Notes under the pieces: generated by a model | The model's database searches: none | Seen by the model: only the letters and a program-made list of their open reading frames with translations | Told to the model about the DNA's origin: nothing | Made by a program: the position numbers and the translations under genes | NCBI RefSeq assembly: GCF_023051145.1 | Contig: NZ_JALKFS010000005.1 | Coordinates: 2,187,733-2,251,732, forward strand | From: Williamsia sp. DF01-3 | Lineage (GTDB): Bacteria; Actinomycetota; Actinomycetes; Mycobacteriales; Mycobacteriaceae | Reading direction: 5' to 3' | Length of the DNA stretch: 64,000 bases | In this document: positions 49,146-58,066 of the stretch, piece by piece | Layout of the letters: each line of letters opens with the position of its first letter | Numbering within the stretch: the first letter of the stretch is position 1

Positions 49146-49664
49146 TCAGGAGGTGGTCGAAACCCGGTCGAACAGTCCGGCGATGTACGCGGCCTGCCCG
49201 GCGTGCTGCAGGTCATCCGAGATGACGCTGATGAGACGCACCGCGAGCGTGACCGGCGGATCCCAGCGATCGTCCACGATCCGGTCGAGATCGTCGGAGT
49301 CGATGGTCTTCAGGTACGACAGCGTGCTCGCATGCACTGCATCGTGATATCCGAGAAGGTCTTGCGCGTTCGCGACGACCTGCCCGACCTCATCTGATGT
49401 CTGCCCGTAGCCGATTGCGCCGGTGTCGAAGGGAAGCGCGAACCGCGCCTCCCACCCGTCGCCGGTCCACACCTGTTCGGTCCCGGCAACCTCAGCGACG
49501 TGGTCGTCTTGCACCCGGGTGAGATGCCAGATCAACCAGGCGATCGAGTTGGCCTCCGGATCAGGCCGGTAGCTGAGGGCGGATTCCGGAAGATCCTGGA
49601 GTGTCTCGTGGACAACCTCCTTGATCCGGTCGAACGCGTCGGTCAGGAGGGCAGATTCGTTCAC
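49146..49664 (-). CDS. DinB superfamily (DUF664-type) protein
   Basis: 172 aa four-helix bundle. Putative metal ligands are in IAWLIWHLTRVQDDH, YHDAVHAS and SDDLQHAGQAAY, giving the three-histidine pattern of DinB/mycothiol-dependent enzymes. In actinobacteria such proteins are often mycothiol transferases; the actual acceptor is unknown. GTG 49664 was chosen for GGAAGGA 5 bases upstream. It ends 45 bases from the ohrR start on the same strand, so the ohrR operator lies directly downstream of it. Confidence 0.82.
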   Translation of the reverse strand: MNESALLTDAFDRIKEVVHETLQDLPESALSYRPDPEANSIAWLIWHLTRVQDDHVAEVAGTEQVWTGDGWEARFALPFDTGAIGYGQTSDEVGQVVANAQDLLGYHDAVHASTLSYLKTIDSDDLDRIVDDRWDPPVTLAVRLISVISDDLQHAGQAAYIAGLFDRVSTTS

Positions 49665-49790
49665 GGTGTTCCTTCCGTCAAGTTCTGGTGGTGCGCTCTC
49701 CACACTTACCCCGCGAAACCGTCTTCATGGGCGCCGGAGTGAGGGCGTGACCTCAGAAATGGTGCACATCGGACCAATCGGTGGAACCGT

Positions 49791-51478
49791 GTGAGTGTGA
49801 GCAATGAAATACCGACCCTCGTTCTCGGACCCATCCTTCGCTACGTGGACAACACGCGGGCCACCATCTGGGTGGAGACCGATCGTGAGTGCACCGTGGA
49901 GGTGCGGACATCGACCGGCCAGAGCGGTGCCGAGAACACGTGGTCCGTACACGAGCACCACTTCGCCATCGTGCAGTTGGTCGACCTGCCCTCCGGCACT
50001 GTCGTCGACTATTCGGTGACGTTGCGATCGTCCGCGGATCCGGTGGTCGAGGCCGCGCCCACGGTGGCGGCCGGCGGTACATTGCGGACCGCGGCCGAGG
50101 ACGATGCCCTGACAGTTGCGTTCGGCTCGTGCCGGCGCGGCGATACATACGACGAGGACCGGCTCAAGGCGATCGGAGCCGACGGGCTCTCCGGTCTGGC
50201 CGCACGGGTGAAAGATCAAGACGCCGAGCAGTGGCCGCAGTTGCTTCTGCTTCTCGGGGACCAGGTGTACGCCGACGATCCGTCCCCCGAGATCAAAGAG
50301 CGACTGCGCGAACGCCGCGAGACCCAGAAGGATCCGGAACTGGGCGAGGAAGTGCTCGAAGAGATCTGCGACTTCGAGGAGTACACCTGGCTGTATCGGG
50401 AGTCGTGGGGCGCCGAGCAGGTCACCGGGCTGATGGCCACCATCCCGAGCTGCATGATCCTCGACGATCACGATCTACGCGACGACTGGAACTCGTCGCT
50501 CGATTGGCGAAAAGACATCGAGCAGAAGCCGTGGTGGCACCGACGGGTGGTCGGGGCATTCTCGTCCTACTGGATCTACCAGCACCTCGGCAATCTCTCG
50601 CCGGACGAGCTGCAGAACGACAAGCTCTACCTGGCCGTGCGCGGGCGGCCTCGGCCGAGGAACGCGAAAAGCTGCTGTCGGACTTCTCGCTCCGCGCCGA
50701 CAGCGAGCCGACATCGGCGCGTTGGAGTTATGTCCGCGACCTCGGGAACACCCGGATCATCATGATCGATTCGCGCTGCTCACGTGATCTGACCCCCGAA
50801 CGGCGTGCGATGCTCGACGAAGCCGAGTGGAAGTGGTTGCGCGAGCAGGCACTTGGGACCGATGCACGCCACATCGTCTTCGGGACGTCATTGCCCTACC
50901 TGATGTTGCCTGCGCTCCATCACCTCGAGCAGTGGAATGAAGCCGTCGCGCAGGGCGCGTGGGGCAAACGCTGGGGCAAGGTGGGGGAGAAGCTGCGGCT
51001 CGCTCTGGACCTCGAGCACTGGGCCGCCTTCGGCAAGTCGTTCGAAGACATGGTCGGTCTGGTCGAAGAGATCGTCGGTCGTCCCAATCCGCCCGCGAGT
51101 GCCTTGTGGTTGTCCGGCGATGTGCACTGTTCCTATGTCGCCGAGGCCGAGCTGACCCGCACCTCGACCGACTCCACGGTGCTCTACCAACTGACCATGT
51201 CGCCGTTCCGGAATCCCCTTGACCTGCCCATTCGGGTGGTGAACCGTCTCGCGATCCGGAAGCCGATGGTCCGGTTCCTGCGATTCCTCGCCCAGCGGGC
51301 CGGGCTGGAGGACCATCCGATCACCTGGCAGGCCGAGGCGGGCCCCTGGTTCGACAACGGCGTGATGTCGCTGCGGCTCGAGGGTGACACCGCATCTGTG
51401 CGGGTCGACCACGCGCAGACCGGCCCTGGAGGGTCGCAGAAGCTGGTGCAAACCCACCAGATGCAGCTCACGACCTGA
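49791..51478 (+). pseudogene. PhoD-like metallophosphatase, split by a single-base frameshift
   Basis: Residues 1-285 hold an N-terminal Ig-like domain, then FGSCRRGD, LLLLGDQVYADD and CMILDDHDLRDDW, the metal-binding motifs of PhoD-type alkaline phosphatases/phosphodiesterases. The frame then breaks after KLYLAVRG; the second frame continues with AASAEEREKLLSDFSLRAD, SLPYLMLPA, and ALWLSGDVHCSYVAEAEL, the last metal motif. One more G at 50643-50645 gives a continuous 562-aa protein. No Tat or Sec signal is seen at the N-terminus, unlike secreted PhoD, so this version seems cytoplasmic. Confidence 0.85.
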
Positions 51479-51531
51479 TCGGTCGGCCGGACGGCGCCGT
51501 CGTCCGGCCGCGCATCGCTACCCTCGGATAC

Positions 51532-51735
51532 ATGAGCATCAGTAAGAACGATTCAGTGTCATGGAATACCCCGCAAGGCGAGACAGAAGGGAAAGCCGTC
51601 GAGAAGAGAACAAAGCCTTTTACTTTTTCAGGTCAAAAATTCAATGCAAGTGATGACGAACCCTATTGGATAGTCGAGTCCGCAAAGAGCGGTTCGAAGG
51701 CCGCGCACAAAGAATCGTCATTGAAGAAGAAATGA
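51532..51735 (+). CDS. DUF2945 / HVA1-TUDOR domain protein
   Basis: 67 aa. The sequence matches the small TUDOR-like DUF2945 family: DSVSWNTPQGETEGKAVEK, then PFTFSGQKFNASDDEPYWIV and ESAKSGSKAAHKESSLKKK. Function unknown. Codon use is unlike the neighbours, with many A/T third positions (for example in the KPFTFSGQKFNAS part), so recent acquisition or strong selection for other codons is possible. No good ribosome-binding site precedes the ATG. Confidence 0.85.
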   Translation: MSISKNDSVSWNTPQGETEGKAVEKRTKPFTFSGQKFNASDDEPYWIVESAKSGSKAAHKESSLKKK

Positions 51736-51836
51736 CGTACCCGTATTCGCTCGCGGTCAAACATCCATGAGGGAGTGTCGACGGCGAAACGCCTTGCCGG
51801 AGAGGTCTGCTCGGCTGAGCTCAGCGGCAGTGAAGA

Positions 51837-51877
51837 CAAAAAGTGGGTGACCGGCGATTTCTCGCTGGTCACCCACT
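51837..51877 (-). terminator. Rho-independent terminator of cspA
   Basis: Arms AGTGGGTGACC (51842-51852) and GGTCACCCACT (51867-51877) pair perfectly over 11 bp and continue inward with GCGA/TCGC around TTTC. On the minus strand the hairpin is followed by TTTTGTC, a T-run. It lies 20 bases after the cspA stop. Confidence 0.85.
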
Positions 51878-51896
51878 CTTTGGAAGTCTGGCGATC

Positions 51897-52100
51897 TCAG
51901 ATCGCGGTTACTCCGGTGGCCTGCGGGCCTTTAGCGCCCTGGCCGATCTCGAACTCGACTCGCTGATTCTCTTCGAGGGTGCGGAAGCCGCCGCCCTGGA
52001 TCTCAGAGTAATGAACGAAGACGTCATCCGAACCGCCGTCGGGGGCGATGAAGCCGAAGCCTTTTTCGCCGTTGAACCATTTCACAGTTCCCTGTGCCAT
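51897..52100 (-). CDS. cspA: Cold-shock protein CspA family
   Basis: 67 aa single cold-shock domain with both RNA-binding motifs, [20 protein letters not shown] (RNP1, KGFGFI) and DVFVHYSEI (RNP2). It binds single-stranded RNA and DNA as an RNA chaperone. The AGGAAAAAAGAGAGAAG purine stretch before the ATG and a long AT-rich leader (roughly 52101-52140) look like the structured 5' UTR of csp mRNAs. A strong terminator follows. Confidence 0.95.
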   Translation of the reverse strand: MAQGTVKWFNGEKGFGFIAPDGGSDDVFVHYSEIQGGGFRTLEENQRVEFEIGQGAKGPQATGVTAI

Positions 52101-52256
52101 ATTAAAGTACTTCTCTCTTTTTTCCTGCAGAGCGCATGAACACGCCCCTGCACATAGTGTTGCACGGATTGGGCGAAAGCGATAGCGCAAGGGCGAAAAA
52201 TGTTCGCGCGTCGTCGCTCGGGCATCAGGCTGGGCTGATGAACGCGGTGTTCGTGG

Positions 52257-52460
52257 CTATTGGCCGCGGCCGGTCTCGCTCTGCAGCTTGTCGATCATCT
52301 CCGAGGCCTGGGCCTTGTTGAGGTCGTCCGGGACCTCTTCGCCGGCTTCCTGAGCCAGGGTTTCGAGGTAGCTCTGTTGCGGTCCGGTGGCCGGCTCATC
52401 GCCGGTGACCCAGTCGGAGGGGTCCTTTTCGGGATTCTGCTGGATGTTTGATTCGCTCAT
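52257..52460 (-). CDS. DUF3072 family small protein
   Basis: 67 aa, acidic. DPSDWVTGDEPATGPQQSYL and LAQEAGEEVPDDLNKAQASE are the DUF3072 signature found in many actinobacteria and proteobacteria; function unknown. The helix-turn-helix-like end (LNKAQASEMIDKLQSETGRG) resembles a SAP-type fold. It stands alone between cspA and an AhpD-like gene. Confidence 0.82.
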   Translation of the reverse strand: MSESNIQQNPEKDPSDWVTGDEPATGPQQSYLETLAQEAGEEVPDDLNKAQASEMIDKLQSETGRGQ

Positions 52461-52538
52461 GTGTTCGACGGTACCCGTCGGCCGAGGATCGGGCCACCGA
52501 AGATTCGAGATCGGGCGCGCTGAATCGCAGTTGGTCGG

Positions 52539-53018
52539 TCAGTGGTCCGGCAACACGCACACGGTGTCGATGCCGAGCACCCGGTTGAGGCGACCGAAGG
52601 CGAGCCATGAACCGAGGCACATGCTCAGTACGACTATCTCGGCCTGGCTGTAGGCGGCGGTCATCCTCTTCCAGAAGTCGTCGTCGAGTCCGTGGTGATC
52701 GAGGGCGTATCGCTCGGCATACTCAGCGGCCAGCCGCGTACGGGTGTCGAACGCGTCGGTGGTTCGCCACGCGGTGACCGCCTGGTCGAATGAGTCCTCG
52801 ACCTTCGTCCCGTCCCGTTCGGTGCGCCAATCCTGGCAGAACACACATCCGTTGATCTGCGCAATCCGCAGTCGGGCGGCTTCGAATTCGCGGAGTCCGA
52901 GGGTGCTGTCGGAGTACACCTTCATCGCAAAGGTGGACGCGGCAACTCCGATGCCGGGCACCATCTCACCCCATACATAGGAGATCGGGTCTTTGTCCTG
53001 GGGAACGTCGATGATCAT
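52539..53018 (-). CDS. AhpD-like / carboxymuconolactone decarboxylase family protein
   Basis: 159 aa all-helical protein. The redox pair Cys58/Cys61 in QINGCVFCQDWR matches the CxxC of AhpD-like alkylhydroperoxidases, though the histidine that normally follows is replaced. MIIDVPQDKDPISYVWGEMV is the usual start of this subgroup. A further in-frame ATG at 53147 would add 43 residues whose codons look non-coding. It probably acts as a peroxidase or disulfide exchanger. Confidence 0.8.
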   Translation of the reverse strand: MIIDVPQDKDPISYVWGEMVPGIGVAASTFAMKVYSDSTLGLREFEAARLRIAQINGCVFCQDWRTERDGTKVEDSFDQAVTAWRTTDAFDTRTRLAAEYAERYALDHHGLDDDFWKRMTAAYSQAEIVVLSMCLGSWLAFGRLNRVLGIDTVCVLPDH

Positions 53019-53358
53019 GACGGCGCCGTCCTTGCGGTTCGTGTCGACCACGGCATCTACCGCGTCGTCCGCAGTCCAGAATAAGGAACACGTTTCAGTT
53101 TTCGGCCCGATCGGCGCAGCCGCGTGTGGTGAAGGTGTTTCGCTCATCGTGATTTGAAGGCTTGCTCAGCCGCACCGGGTGGCCGCCACGTGCAGGTTTG
53201 CCGCAGCGGCAGTGGACGCTGTGAGCCTTTTTCCGAGAAGCGATGTTTGGCGCGGTCGTGGTCGGACAACATAATGACGAACACGTCGCGGCGGCTCCCC
53301 GCCGAGACGGCGGCGATGTCGCTTGTTGGCCGAACGACCGAGGGAAGCGGGGCATCGC
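53019..53358. other. 340-bp intergenic region between divergent AhpD-like and osmoprotectant-transporter genes
   Basis: It must hold the promoters of both units. I see no convincing gene, hairpin or tRNA. Part of it (53040-53100) is relatively AT-rich toward the AhpD-like side. In-frame codons before the transporter permease start are unlike protein. Confidence 0.5.
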
Positions 53359-54006
53359 TTGGACGCGTTGTGGGACTACATCACGTCGCACCAATCGCAA
53401 TTGGTCTTCGACTCGTATCAACACGTCAGTGCGGTCATGCAGAGCGTTGTCATCGCGACGGTCATCGGAGTGGTGATCGGATTGCTCACCTACCGCAACG
53501 ACATCGCATCCAACCTCGCCACATCCATCTCCAGCGCCGTGTTGACCGTGCCCTCGTTCGCGCTGTTGGGGCTACTCATCCCGCTGGTCGGGCTGGGTGT
53601 CATCCCGAGTATCACCGCGCTGGTGCTGTATTCGCTGCTGCCCATCATCCGCAACACCATCGTCGGCATGAACAACATCGAGCCTGCGCTCATCGATGCG
53701 GCACGGGGCATCGGTATGGGCCGGCTGATCACCCTCGTACGGGTTGAACTCCCCTTGGTCTGGCCGGCGATCCTCGCAGGCATGCGGCTGAGCACGCAGA
53801 TGGCGATGGGCGTCCTGGCGATCGCGGCGTATGTGAAGGGGCCGGGGCTGGGGAACCTGATATTCGCAGGTCTTGCCCGCGTCGGTAGCCCGACCGCGGT
53901 TCCGATGGCGCTGAGCGGCACGTTGCTGATCGTCATACTCGCCCTCGTTCTCGACGCTCTCTACGTACTTCTCGGACGACTCACAACGTCGAAAGGCATC
54001 CGGTGA
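53359..54006 (+). CDS. Osmoprotectant ABC transporter permease (OpuBB/ProW-like)
   Basis: 215 aa with five to six membrane segments. The binding-protein-dependent transport signature (EAA loop) is ALIDAARGIGMGRLITLVRV, followed by LPLVWPAILAGMRLSTQ. The start is uncertain: TTG 53359 gives the common N-terminus LDALWDYITSHQSQL, whereas TTG 53323 would add 12 residues. It is the first of four overlapping genes for a betaine/choline/carnitine-type importer. With the second permease it forms the membrane channel. Confidence 0.88.
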   Translation: MDALWDYITSHQSQLVFDSYQHVSAVMQSVVIATVIGVVIGLLTYRNDIASNLATSISSAVLTVPSFALLGLLIPLVGLGVIPSITALVLYSLLPIIRNTIVGMNNIEPALIDAARGIGMGRLITLVRVELPLVWPAILAGMRLSTQMAMGVLAIAAYVKGPGLGNLIFAGLARVGSPTAVPMALSGTLLIVILALVLDALYVLLGRLTTSKGIR

Positions 54007-55256
54007 CAGAACATCCAGCGGCCGCACCACAGTCCGCCACGGCTTCCAAGGCCCTGCGTACCGAGAACCCGACCGGCGTGCAGATCACGCTCGACCATGT
54101 CTCCAAGACCTACCCGGGGTCCAAAACACCTGCGGTGGACGATGTGTCGCTGCACATCCCGGCCGGTGACGTCGTGGTGTTCGTGGGCCCGTCTGGGTGC
54201 GGCAAGACCACCACGATGCGGATGATCAACCGGCTCAGTGAGCCCACGTCGGGAAAGATCACGATCGGCGACAAGGATGCGTTGTCGATCAAACCCACCG
54301 AGTTGCGACGTTCGATCGGCTATTCGATCCAGCAGGCCGGCCTCTTCCCGCACATGACGATCCGGCAGAACATCGGCCTCGTTCCAGGACTGCTCAAGTG
54401 GGACAAGAAGCGCATCGCCGATCGTGTCGACGAGTTGCTCGACCTGGTCGGACTCGATCCGGCCCAGTATGCGAGCCGGTACCCGCGGCAGTTGTCCGGC
54501 GGCCAGCAGCAGCGGGTCGGCGTCGCCCGTGCGCTGGCGGCAGACCCACCCGTCCTCCTCATGGACGAGCCCTTCGGCGCCGTCGACCCGATCACCCGCA
54601 GTTCGCTGCAGGACGAACTGCTGCGTCTGCAAAGCGAATTGGGTAAGACGATCGTCTTCGTGACACACGACTTCAGCGAGGCGGTCAAACTGGGCGACCG
54701 CATCGCGGTGCTGGGTCAGCAGTCGAAGATCCTGCAGTACGACACCCCTCAGGCCATCTTGGCCAATCCCGCCGACGACACCGTCGCCGGTTTTGTGGGA
54801 ACCGGGGCTTCGCTGCGGCAGCTGGGTCTTGTCCGGGTCAAAGACATCGACCTCGAGACCCGGCCCACCGCGCACGTCGGGGAGGCCGTCGACACGCTGC
54901 GATCCGAACTCGCAGCGAGTGAACATGATTGGGCTGTCATTCTCGACAACCGCGAGCGGCCGGTGAGCTGGGTGCGGGAGAACCGTCTCCAGCAGGCCCG
55001 CACCGTCGAAGAGTTCGCCGAACCGCTCAACGAGTGGATCAGCGTCCAGGCCACCTTGCAGGATGCACTCGAGGCAATGCTGGCCGAGGATCACGCCTCC
55101 GCGGTGGTCACCGGAGCAGGTAGTCGATACCAGGGGGTGGTGACCCTCGAAACGCTCATCACGACCATCACCAACCTCCGCAAAGCGCCGGCCGATGGCG
55201 CCCACACCGATTCGGACGCCCCAGGCGCCGCGGGCTCGTCGGACGCCGCGCGATGA
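54003..55256 (+). CDS. Osmoprotectant ABC transporter ATPase (OpuBA/ProV-like) with CBS domains
   Basis: 417 aa. Walker A VGPSGCGKTTTM at about residue 61, signature LSGGQQQRVGVARAL, Walker B VLLMDEPFGAVD and the switch histidine in VFVTHDFSEA. The C-terminal 140 residues are a tandem CBS module, the ionic-strength/c-di-AMP-type sensor in this family. GTG 54003 overlaps the previous stop by 4 nt. The C-terminal tail is Ala/Ser/Asp-rich. Confidence 0.93.
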   Translation: MTEHPAAAPQSATASKALRTENPTGVQITLDHVSKTYPGSKTPAVDDVSLHIPAGDVVVFVGPSGCGKTTTMRMINRLSEPTSGKITIGDKDALSIKPTELRRSIGYSIQQAGLFPHMTIRQNIGLVPGLLKWDKKRIADRVDELLDLVGLDPAQYASRYPRQLSGGQQQRVGVARALAADPPVLLMDEPFGAVDPITRSSLQDELLRLQSELGKTIVFVTHDFSEAVKLGDRIAVLGQQSKILQYDTPQAILANPADDTVAGFVGTGASLRQLGLVRVKDIDLETRPTAHVGEAVDTLRSELAASEHDWAVILDNRERPVSWVRENRLQQARTVEEFAEPLNEWISVQATLQDALEAMLAEDHASAVVTGAGSRYQGVVTLETLITTITNLRKAPADGAHTDSDAPGAAGSSDAAR

Positions 55257-56023
55257 CCACTGCCGTCGAGGCGCCGGCGCCCTCCATCAGCGTGGCGGAC
55301 AAGCTCCGCCTGATCATCCAACCCATCCTTGTGGTCATCGTCGCAGCCGCCGTCATCTTCTGGGCGTTCAGCCGCGACCTGACGGCCACGCAGAAGGTGA
55401 ACATCAGCGCCGGCAACGTGACGACACTGGTGTGGCAGCACCTGCTGATCACCATCACAGTGACACTCATCGTGGTCGTGGTGGGAGTTCCGCTGGGCAT
55501 TCTGGTCACCCGCGGGCGCGCGCGACTGCTTCGTCCGCCGTTCATCGGGGTGGCGAACATCGGGCAGGCAGCTCCGGCAGTCGGTCTGCTTGTGCTGCTC
55601 TTCCTGTGGACAGGTGAGACCGGCTTCTGGATCGGCGTACTGCCGATCGCGGTGTACTCATTGCTCCCGGTGTTCAGCAGCACGATCCTCGGCATCGACC
55701 AGGTGAACAAGTCGCTCATCGACGCGGGTCAGGGACAGGGTATGTCCCCGTCGTCGATTCTCTTTCGGGTGGAACTGCCGCTGGCGGTGCCGTACATCCT
55801 CGCCGGCCTGCGGACGTCACTGGTGCTGGCCGTCGGAACTGCGACACTCTGTTTCCTCGTCAATGCCGGGGGGCTCGGAGTGCTGATCGACACCGGATAC
55901 AAACTCCGCGACAACGTCACCCTGATCCTCGGCAGTGTCCTCGCGGTCTGTCTGGCACTCCTCGTCGACTGGCTCGGCGCCTTGGCCGAGCACTACCTCG
56001 GACCGAAAGGGGTGCGCGGATGA
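55253..56023 (+). CDS. Osmoprotectant ABC transporter permease (OpuBD/ProZ-like)
   Basis: 256 aa with six predicted membrane segments. The EAA loop is SLIDAGQGQGMSPSSILFRV followed by ELPLAVPYILAGLRTSLVLA. The N-terminus has a short polar leader before the first segment. It overlaps the ATPase and the binding-protein genes by 4 nt each. Confidence 0.92.
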   Translation: MTTAVEAPAPSISVADKLRLIIQPILVVIVAAAVIFWAFSRDLTATQKVNISAGNVTTLVWQHLLITITVTLIVVVVGVPLGILVTRGRARLLRPPFIGVANIGQAAPAVGLLVLLFLWTGETGFWIGVLPIAVYSLLPVFSSTILGIDQVNKSLIDAGQGQGMSPSSILFRVELPLAVPYILAGLRTSLVLAVGTATLCFLVNAGGLGVLIDTGYKLRDNVTLILGSVLAVCLALLVDWLGALAEHYLGPKGVRG

Positions 56024-57027
56024 CCACAACGCCTCGTTCGGCGCGTGGGTTTCGCCGTCTCTTCCCGTCGATCATCTTCGCGCTGGTGTGTGCGGTAGTC
56101 CTGGGGGCCTGTGGCCTGTCGTCGGGCGGCGCGGTCCCGCTGAAGGTGGGCCCGGGTTCGATCACGGAGAACGAGGGACTCAAGGGCGTCAAGATCACCG
56201 TGGGATCGAAGGAGTACACCGAGCAGGTGATCCTGGGATACATCCTCGAGTTCACCCTCGTGGCAGCGGGCGCCGACGTGCGGGACATGACCGGCATCGT
56301 GGGGTCGCGCAGCACGCGGGACGCGCAGTTGGCGGGTCAGGTGGATGTGGCGTACGAGTTCACCGGCAACGCGTGGATCAACTATCTCGGGCACGAGAAG
56401 CCCATCGCCGATACGCGCGAGCAGTTCGAAGCCGTTCGGGATGAGGACCTCGCGGCCAACGACATGATCTGGCTCGAACCCGGTCCGATGGACGACACCT
56501 ATGCGCTGGCCGCCAGCAAGAAGGTCGTCGACGAGACCGGTGTGGCGACACTGTCCGACTACGCCGAGCTCGTCAAACGCGATCCGGCGGCCGCGGCGAC
56601 GTGTGTCGACACCGAGTTCCGCGCCCGTCAGGACGGCTTCCCCGGCATGGCCGCCGCCTACGGTTTCGACCCGGCTCAGGCTCAGACCCCGATCCTGCAG
56701 GTGGGCATCATCTACCAGGCGACGTCGACGGGCAGCCAGTGCAAATTCGGTGAGGTGTTCACCACGGACGGTCGTATCGCCGGTCTGGGCCTGGTTGTTC
56801 TCACCGACGACAAGCAGTTCTTCCCGCACTACAACCCGTCGGTGACGATGAAGGAGAGCTTCTTCGAGAAGCATCCCGAGATCGCCCCGGTGACCGCTCC
56901 GGTCACCGCGGCACTCACCAACGAGGTGATCACCGATCTGAACAAGCAGGTCGATGTCGATGGCCGGGATCCGAGCATCGTGGCGCGCGACTGGATGGTG
57001 TCCAAGGGGTTCATCACCAAGGAATAG
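56020..57027 (+). CDS. Osmoprotectant-binding lipoprotein (OpuBC/ProX/OsmF-like)
   Basis: 335 aa. The lipobox is VLGAC after a hydrophobic stretch. The substrate-binding domain begins KITVGSKEYTEQVILGYIL, a signature of glycine-betaine/choline/carnitine binding proteins of the OsmF/OpuC group; FTGNAWINYLG follows. Last of the four overlapping opu genes; it converges on the tRNA with two bases between them. Confidence 0.92.
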   Translation: MTTTPRSARGFRRLFPSIIFALVCAVVLGACGLSSGGAVPLKVGPGSITENEGLKGVKITVGSKEYTEQVILGYILEFTLVAAGADVRDMTGIVGSRSTRDAQLAGQVDVAYEFTGNAWINYLGHEKPIADTREQFEAVRDEDLAANDMIWLEPGPMDDTYALAASKKVVDETGVATLSDYAELVKRDPAAAATCVDTEFRARQDGFPGMAAAYGFDPAQAQTPILQVGIIYQATSTGSQCKFGEVFTTDGRIAGLGLVVLTDDKQFFPHYNPSVTMKESFFEKHPEIAPVTAPVTAALTNEVITDLNKQVDVDGRDPSIVARDWMVSKGFITKE

Positions 57028-57029
57028 GG

Positions 57030-57103
57030 TGCCCCCAGTCGGATTCGAACCGACACTTGACGGATTTTAAGTCCGGTGCCTCTGCCGATTGGGCTATGGG
57101 GGC
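57030..57103 (-). tRNA. tRNA with UAA anticodon (tRNA-Leu by codon), short variable loop
   Basis: 74 nt including discriminator A. The acceptor stem GCCCCCA/TGGGGGC pairs perfectly; the T arm is GTCGG TTCGAAT CCGAC. The 7-base anticodon loop is CTTAAAA with anticodon TAA. The anticodon stem has a C-T mismatch at its outer pair. The variable loop is only about 5 bases (CAAGT), whereas leucine tRNAs normally have a long class II arm. CCA is not encoded. Confidence 0.85.
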
Positions 57104-57364
57104 GTTCCCGGACACAGGACCCGGGCGAGACCAGAATCTCACGGAAGCTCAGGGCCGCCGCGGGGCCCCCGGCCGAGTTGGGCCGGAAGCCGGTCTGCAC
57201 GCTGCCGAGCGATCGGCGGCCCAGGAGCTGACCTGCGAGACAAGCTGTTTCGACCTGCGCAAGTGGACGGTGACGGCCGGCTCACTCGCCGCGGGCATGT
57301 GACGAATCGCCGTAATTGACCTCGGGCAACTATGTGAGGCAAGGAAAGTGGCAAACTGAACGGC

Positions 57365-58036
57365 ATGTCTGACGGATCAACTCGACGCAGTCGCGGCCGA
57401 CCGCCTGGCCCCGGTGTCGATCCTGGGGCACGGCGTGAGGAATTGCTTGATGCCGCTGAGGCGGAAATCATCGAAAACGGGGTCGACTTCGGTCTCGCCG
57501 GTGTCGCGAAACGAGCTGGTCTGACCCGCTCGGCCGTGTACGCCGCGTTCGCCGATCGCAGCGATCTCCTGGCCGCACTCGCGCAGAGACACACCCAGAA
57601 CCTCGTCTTAGAGGTCGGGACCATGGTGAACACCCTGCACGACCCCAAGGAACAGACGCGGTCGGTGATCGACATCCTCGCCCGGTGGATGGAGGACAAC
57701 AGCAAGCTCGCGGCTGTTCTGGCACCACGCATGCAGGTCGGCGTCGGTTCGGCCGAGGTCACCGGGTTCATCGAGAAGGTTCTGGACATCGCCCTGGCAC
57801 AGCTCGGGGCCGACACCCGGGCGTCCGGGCCGTGGGCGCGTGCCCTGGTCGGAGCCATCTGGACCGCCGTGGATTGGTGGAGCAAAACGCCGACCATGGA
57901 TCGCGCCGAACTCGTCGATCACATCACCGAATTGATCTGGGCCGGGTTTGCCGGTGTGGGCGGCGAACGGGTGCAACTGCCCGAGGTCGAGCTGCCGATC
58001 GAGACCGATGAAGCCGGAGAAGTCGCCAAGGGTTGA
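57365..58036 (+). CDS. TetR family transcriptional regulator
   Basis: 223 aa. An arginine-rich N-terminus is followed by the HTH (NGVDFGLAGVAKRAGLTRSA then VYAAFADRSDLLA, residues about 33-75). The ligand-binding half is unremarkable; the acidic C-terminus ends ETDEAGEVAKG. It is 30 bases upstream of the DUF2236 oxygenase gene on the same strand, which suggests it controls that gene. The 261 bases before it (57104-57364) contain no other gene that I can support. Confidence 0.84.
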   Translation: MSDGSTRRSRGRPPGPGVDPGARREELLDAAEAEIIENGVDFGLAGVAKRAGLTRSAVYAAFADRSDLLAALAQRHTQNLVLEVGTMVNTLHDPKEQTRSVIDILARWMEDNSKLAAVLAPRMQVGVGSAEVTGFIEKVLDIALAQLGADTRASGPWARALVGAIWTAVDWWSKTPTMDRAELVDHITELIWAGFAGVGGERVQLPEVELPIETDEAGEVAKG

Positions 58037-58066
58037 CCACGGGCGCCTTTAAATACACCATGACCT

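Noticed and set aside
53019-53147. 43-residue N-terminal extension of the AhpD-like protein
   Set aside because: Codon use is poor, no ribosome-binding site precedes ATG 53147, and the family starts at the internal Met encoded at 53018.
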